Assembly: GCF_900090325.1 (NCBI RefSeq)
Contig: NZ_FMHW01000002.1
Span: 6,139,001-6,203,000, forward strand
Source: Micromonospora pallida
Lineage (GTDB): Bacteria; Actinomycetota; Actinomycetes; Mycobacteriales; Micromonosporaceae
Direction of reading: 5' to 3'
DNA length: 64,000 nucleotides
Part shown: positions 60,957 to 64,000 of the stretch, one piece after another
Numbering within the stretch: position 1 is the stretch's first letter
Layout: every line of letters begins with the position of its first letter
Notes under the pieces: model-generated
What the model saw: the letters and a program-made list of their open reading frames with translations, nothing else
Databases searched by the model: none
What the model was told of the DNA's origin: nothing
Position numbers and translations under genes: made by a program

Positions 60957-61964
60957 CTACGGGACGAGCGCGGTCAGCAGGTCAGCGGCCTTGCCGGTGC
61001 GCGCCTGCCGGTGGCCGGTGCCGGCCCACAGGTGGAGGTGGTCGCGGTCGTCGTGGTCGGCGGCCCACCGTCGCAGTGGTGCGGTGATGTGGTGGATGGC
61101 GGGGTAGCCGGCCGGTGCGGCCGGCTCGTACCGGCTGCTGAAGGCGTTGCTGACGCCACGGGCGATCCGGCCGGTGAAGGCACGCATGGGCACGGTGGTG
61201 GACGAGGGGTCGGCGATCGCGCGGCGGTGCGTCGGTCGGGTGCCCGCCTCGTCGGCGAGCAGGAGTGCCGTGCCGACCTGCGCGGCCTCCGCTCCCGCCC
61301 GGAGCACCCCGGCGACCTGCGCGGATGTGGCGAGGCCGCCGGCGGCGATTACGGGGAGACCGGTGACCGCCCGGATGCCGCGTACGAGATCGGGCAAGGG
61401 CTCCCCGCCCGGCGCGCGGTGCTGGTCGAAGACGCCACGGTGACCACCGGCCTCCGCCGACTGCACGACCAGGCCGTCCGGTGCCAGGTCCGTGGCGAGT
61501 TGGGCCTCCTGCTGGCTCGTCACGGTGATCAGCAGACGGGTGCCGGCTCGTCGTAGGCGCGTAACGGTGTCGACGTCCGGCAGCCCGAAGGTGAAGCTCA
61601 CCCAGGGCACCGGGCTAGCGGCCAGCAGGTCCACCTTCGCGTGCCAGTAGTCGTCGTCCGCCCAGCGTGCGGCGCCCAACTCGACGCCGAGCCGCTCGGC
61701 CGTCGGCGCGATCAGATCGCGGTACGTGAGCACCCGGCTGCGGTCCACCGGTCCACGGTCGGGGACGAACAGGTTGACCCCGAAGGCGTCCGTGCCGGCG
61801 CGTACCGCCGTCATGTCGGCCGCGAGCTGTTCGGGGGTGCGGTAGCCGGCCGGCAGGAAGCCCAGCGAACCCGCCCGCGCGGCCTCCGCCACGAGTCGAG
61901 GGGTCGACGGTCCTCCCGCCATCGGCGCGGCGATCACCGGCAGCGAGCAGAGATCCAGGTCCAT
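60957..61964 (-). CDS. Nitronate monooxygenase family (FMN TIM barrel)
   Basis: 335 residues. N-terminal LPVIAAPMAGGPSTPRLVAE, FGVNLFVPD, a VVQSAEAGGHRG phosphate/FMN loop and LPVIAAGGLATSAQVAGVLR with AEAAQVGTALLL. Detoxifies propionate 3-nitronate or a related nitroalkane using O2. ATG 61964; GGAGAAG is 8 nt upstream. Confidence 0.9.
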   Translation of the reverse strand: MDLDLCSLPVIAAPMAGGPSTPRLVAEAARAGSLGFLPAGYRTPEQLAADMTAVRAGTDAFGVNLFVPDRGPVDRSRVLTYRDLIAPTAERLGVELGAARWADDDYWHAKVDLLAASPVPWVSFTFGLPDVDTVTRLRRAGTRLLITVTSQQEAQLATDLAPDGLVVQSAEAGGHRGVFDQHRAPGGEPLPDLVRGIRAVTGLPVIAAGGLATSAQVAGVLRAGAEAAQVGTALLLADEAGTRPTHRRAIADPSSTTVPMRAFTGRIARGVSNAFSSRYEPAAPAGYPAIHHITAPLRRWAADHDDRDHLHLWAGTGHRQARTGKAADLLTALVP

Positions 61965-62017
61965 GACACCATCTTCTCCGCCATCCGGAGCCGACACCCG
62001 TGCTCCAGGAGAGCTTC

Positions 62018-63985
62018 CTACACCTCGATGCGGGAGCCCATGATCACCGTCCGGTCGCGGGGCAGGCCGAAGTGTTCGGCGGCGTCGGCGGTGAGGTAGG
62101 ACGTGGCGACGAACAGCCGCTTGCGCCAGAGCGGCATCGTCGGCAGGGGACCTGGCCGGAGTTCGACCTTCGACAGGAAGTACGACGCCTGGTCCAGCCC
62201 CATCCGGCCCTCGGTGGCGGCCGGGTCGACCTTCCGGAGCACCTCGGGCACGTTCGGGTTCTCGAGGTAGCCGAAGCGGGCCGTGACGTGGACGATCCCG
62301 TCGTCGGCGTAACCGAGATCGTCGACGACGATGCGCTGGTCGGCGGGGACGCGGGGCACTGGTTCGGTCAGGATCGACAGGATCAGGACGTGTTCGTGGC
62401 GTACGTGGTTGTGCTCGACGTTGGCGCGCATGGCCAGCGGCGCGGTCTGCTTGCCCGGGTTGAGGAAGACCGCCGTGCCCGCGACGCACCGTACGTTCTG
62501 CGGGTTGTCGCGTAGTTCCTCGACGAAGTCGTGCAGTGACCCCTCGCGGCGCTGTCGCTCGGCGGCGACGATCTGGCGACCACGCTGCCAGGTGGTCATG
62601 ACGGTGAACGCGGTCAGGCCGATGAGCAGCGGCAGCCACGCCCCGTGGATCAGCTTGGTCGTGTTGGCCGCGACGAACAACAGGTCCACCACCAGCAGCG
62701 GGACAGCGCCGAGGGCGAGCAGCCATGGCCGGACGCGCCACCTCCAGTGACTGATGTAGAAGAAGATCAGGGTGCTGATGGTGATCGTCGCGGTCACCGC
62801 CATGCCGAACGCGTACGCCAGGGCCGCTGAACTCCGGAAGGCGAACACCAGGGTGAGCACCGAAACCATCAGCAGCCAGTTGATCCACGGTACGTAGACC
62901 TGGCCGATCACGGATGCGGAGGTGTGCGTGACGCGCAGCCGAGGCAGGTAGCCCAGCTTGGCGGCCTGCGACGCGACCGAGTACGCGCCGGTGATCACCG
63001 CCTGGGAGGCGATCACCGTCGCCGCGGTGGCCAACCCGACCAGCGGTAGCCGTCCCCAGTCGGGCACGAGGCGGAAGAACAGTCCGCTGACGTTCGCCGG
63101 GTCCCGCAGGATGAGTGCTCCCTGACCCAGATAGCTCAGTACGCAGGCCGGGAACACCAGGACCAGCCAGGCCCGGGTGATCGACCGGCGACCGAAGTGC
63201 CCCATGTCCGCGTACAGTGCCTCCGCACCGGTCACCGCGAGCACGATCGCGGCCAGGGCGAAGAACGCCACACCGAAGTGACCGGCCAGGAACTCGAGCG
63301 CGTAGGTCGGCGACAGCGCTCGGAGGATGTCCGGGTGCTGCGTGATGCCAGCCACGCCGCACGCGGATATGGTCACGAACCAGATGATCATGACGGGGCC
63401 GAAGAGCCGACCGACGGCGCTGGTTCCCCGTCGCTGCACCAGAAACAGCAGCACGATGATCACCGCGGTGATCGGCACGACGAGTCCGGCCAGCGACGGT
63501 TCGACGACCTTCAGCCCTTCCACCGCGGACAGCACCGAGATCGCCGGGGTGATCATGCTGTCGCCGAAGAACAGCGCGGCGCCGAAGATGCCCAGGGCGG
63601 CAAGTGCCGGAGCGGCCCGGCCGCGTTCCGCAGCCGACCGCCGCAGCAGGGTGATCAGCGCCATGATGCCGCCCTCGCCCTGGTTGTCGGCGCGCATCGC
63701 CAGCAGCACGTAGGTGACGGTGACAATGATCATCACCGACCAGAACACCAGCGAGACGACTCCGAACACGACCCCCGGGCTGATCGGGACGGGGTGTGGG
63801 TCGCCCGGATTGAACACGGTCTGCATGGTGTAGATCGGGCTGGTGCCGATGTCACCGAACACCACTCCGAGTGCGCCCACCACGAGCGGGACCGGCACGG
63901 GCGCGTCGACGCGCGGATTGCGGACCGCCAGGGACCGCGACGCGGTCTCACTGTCCCGCCCGCGCGGTCCCTGCGCGTCCGTCAC
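62018..63985 (-). CDS. kup: Kup-type potassium uptake protein
   Basis: 655 residues. Kup core: VVGALGVVFGDIGTSPIYTM, MRADNQGEGGIMALITLL, LFFGDSMITPAISVLSAVEG, TGAEALYADMGHFGRRSI, with about 12 transmembrane helices and a long cytoplasmic C-terminus. Proton-coupled K+ import. GTG 63985 with a GGAAGG site near the window edge. Confidence 0.95.
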   Translation of the reverse strand: MTDAQGPRGRDSETASRSLAVRNPRVDAPVPVPLVVGALGVVFGDIGTSPIYTMQTVFNPGDPHPVPISPGVVFGVVSLVFWSVMIIVTVTYVLLAMRADNQGEGGIMALITLLRRSAAERGRAAPALAALGIFGAALFFGDSMITPAISVLSAVEGLKVVEPSLAGLVVPITAVIIVLLFLVQRRGTSAVGRLFGPVMIIWFVTISACGVAGITQHPDILRALSPTYALEFLAGHFGVAFFALAAIVLAVTGAEALYADMGHFGRRSITRAWLVLVFPACVLSYLGQGALILRDPANVSGLFFRLVPDWGRLPLVGLATAATVIASQAVITGAYSVASQAAKLGYLPRLRVTHTSASVIGQVYVPWINWLLMVSVLTLVFAFRSSAALAYAFGMAVTATITISTLIFFYISHWRWRVRPWLLALGAVPLLVVDLLFVAANTTKLIHGAWLPLLIGLTAFTVMTTWQRGRQIVAAERQRREGSLHDFVEELRDNPQNVRCVAGTAVFLNPGKQTAPLAMRANVEHNHVRHEHVLILSILTEPVPRVPADQRIVVDDLGYADDGIVHVTARFGYLENPNVPEVLRKVDPAATEGRMGLDQASYFLSKVELRPGPLPTMPLWRKRLFVATSYLTADAAEHFGLPRDRTVIMGSRIEV

Positions 63986-64000
63986 GACGAACCTTCCTTC

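Overview
High G+C DNA with GTG starts, many leaderless-type starts (TANNNT about 6-7 nt before the start codon), LtrA, DUF4173, EcsC-like and SigE-family genes and an actinomycete-type integrative element: this is an actinomycete chromosome, most likely Micromonosporaceae (Micromonospora-like). The genus is inferred from gene content and codon use, not from a search.

Layout. (1) 1-8.26 kb is the right part of an actinomycete integrative element (AICE-like). It holds a translationally coupled minus-strand operon of small zinc-binding and membrane proteins, a GntR-HAD pair with a cluster of palindromic operators, an XRE/ImmA-IrrE peptidase with a companion gene, and two coupled unknown genes. 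It ends in a 3' fragment of a tRNA-Ser(UGA) gene, taken as an attachment site. (2) 8.3-19.9 kb is core-like: a secreted protein, two methyltransferases, a PEBP protein, a large GT-C-like membrane protein, a FhuF-like iron-reductase protein behind an IdeR/DmdR-type iron box, an unusual XRE-peptide deformylase fusion, a flavohemoglobin-type protein, a frameshifted CPBP protease, an EcsC-like protein, then tRNA-Ser(GCU) and tRNA-Arg(ACG). (3) 19.94-38.78 kb is a second, decayed integrative element in tRNA-Arg. It has a frameshifted tyrosine integrase, two inverted near-identical IS701-type copies, an AbiE-like toxin-antitoxin pair, a 956-residue protein with two CbbX-like AAA+ domains, TetR/SDR and SARP/hydrolase divergent pairs, an ice-binding-like LPVTG surface protein, an IS/group II intron chimera, and a SigE-type sigma factor with a membrane-anchored propeller protein. 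The right attachment repeat is split: one half abuts IS copy 2, and the other half abuts IS copy 1 in inverted orientation. About 14.1 kb between the IS copies therefore appears to have been inverted. (4) 38.8-64 kb is chromosome again: a B12-riboswitch-controlled BtuF-C-D-like uptake operon ending in a CbiX/ferredoxin gene, a second apparently orphan B12 riboswitch, LtrA, a flavodoxin-like lipoprotein, an MmyB-type regulator beside an MFS exporter and several oxidoreductases sharing a repeated promoter element, an aldose epimerase, DUF4173, a GT1 glycosyltransferase, a P-loop-degenerate adenylate kinase homologue, a deacetylase-GT2 fusion next to a GH6 lipoprotein, a nitronate monooxygenase and a Kup potassium transporter.

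How parts work together. The 2.9-kb AICE operon is coupled by ATGA/GTGA overlaps and is probably controlled by the adjacent GntR protein. Iron (FhuF-like) and cobalamin (BtuFCD-like) acquisition each carry a recognisable cis-regulatory signal. The 57.1-60.9 kb block looks like an extracellular polysaccharide synthesis/modification cluster. The most unusual points are the reconstructed inversion of the tRNA-Arg element, the tandem AAA+ protein with complementary Walker-motif defects, and the XRE-deformylase fusion.
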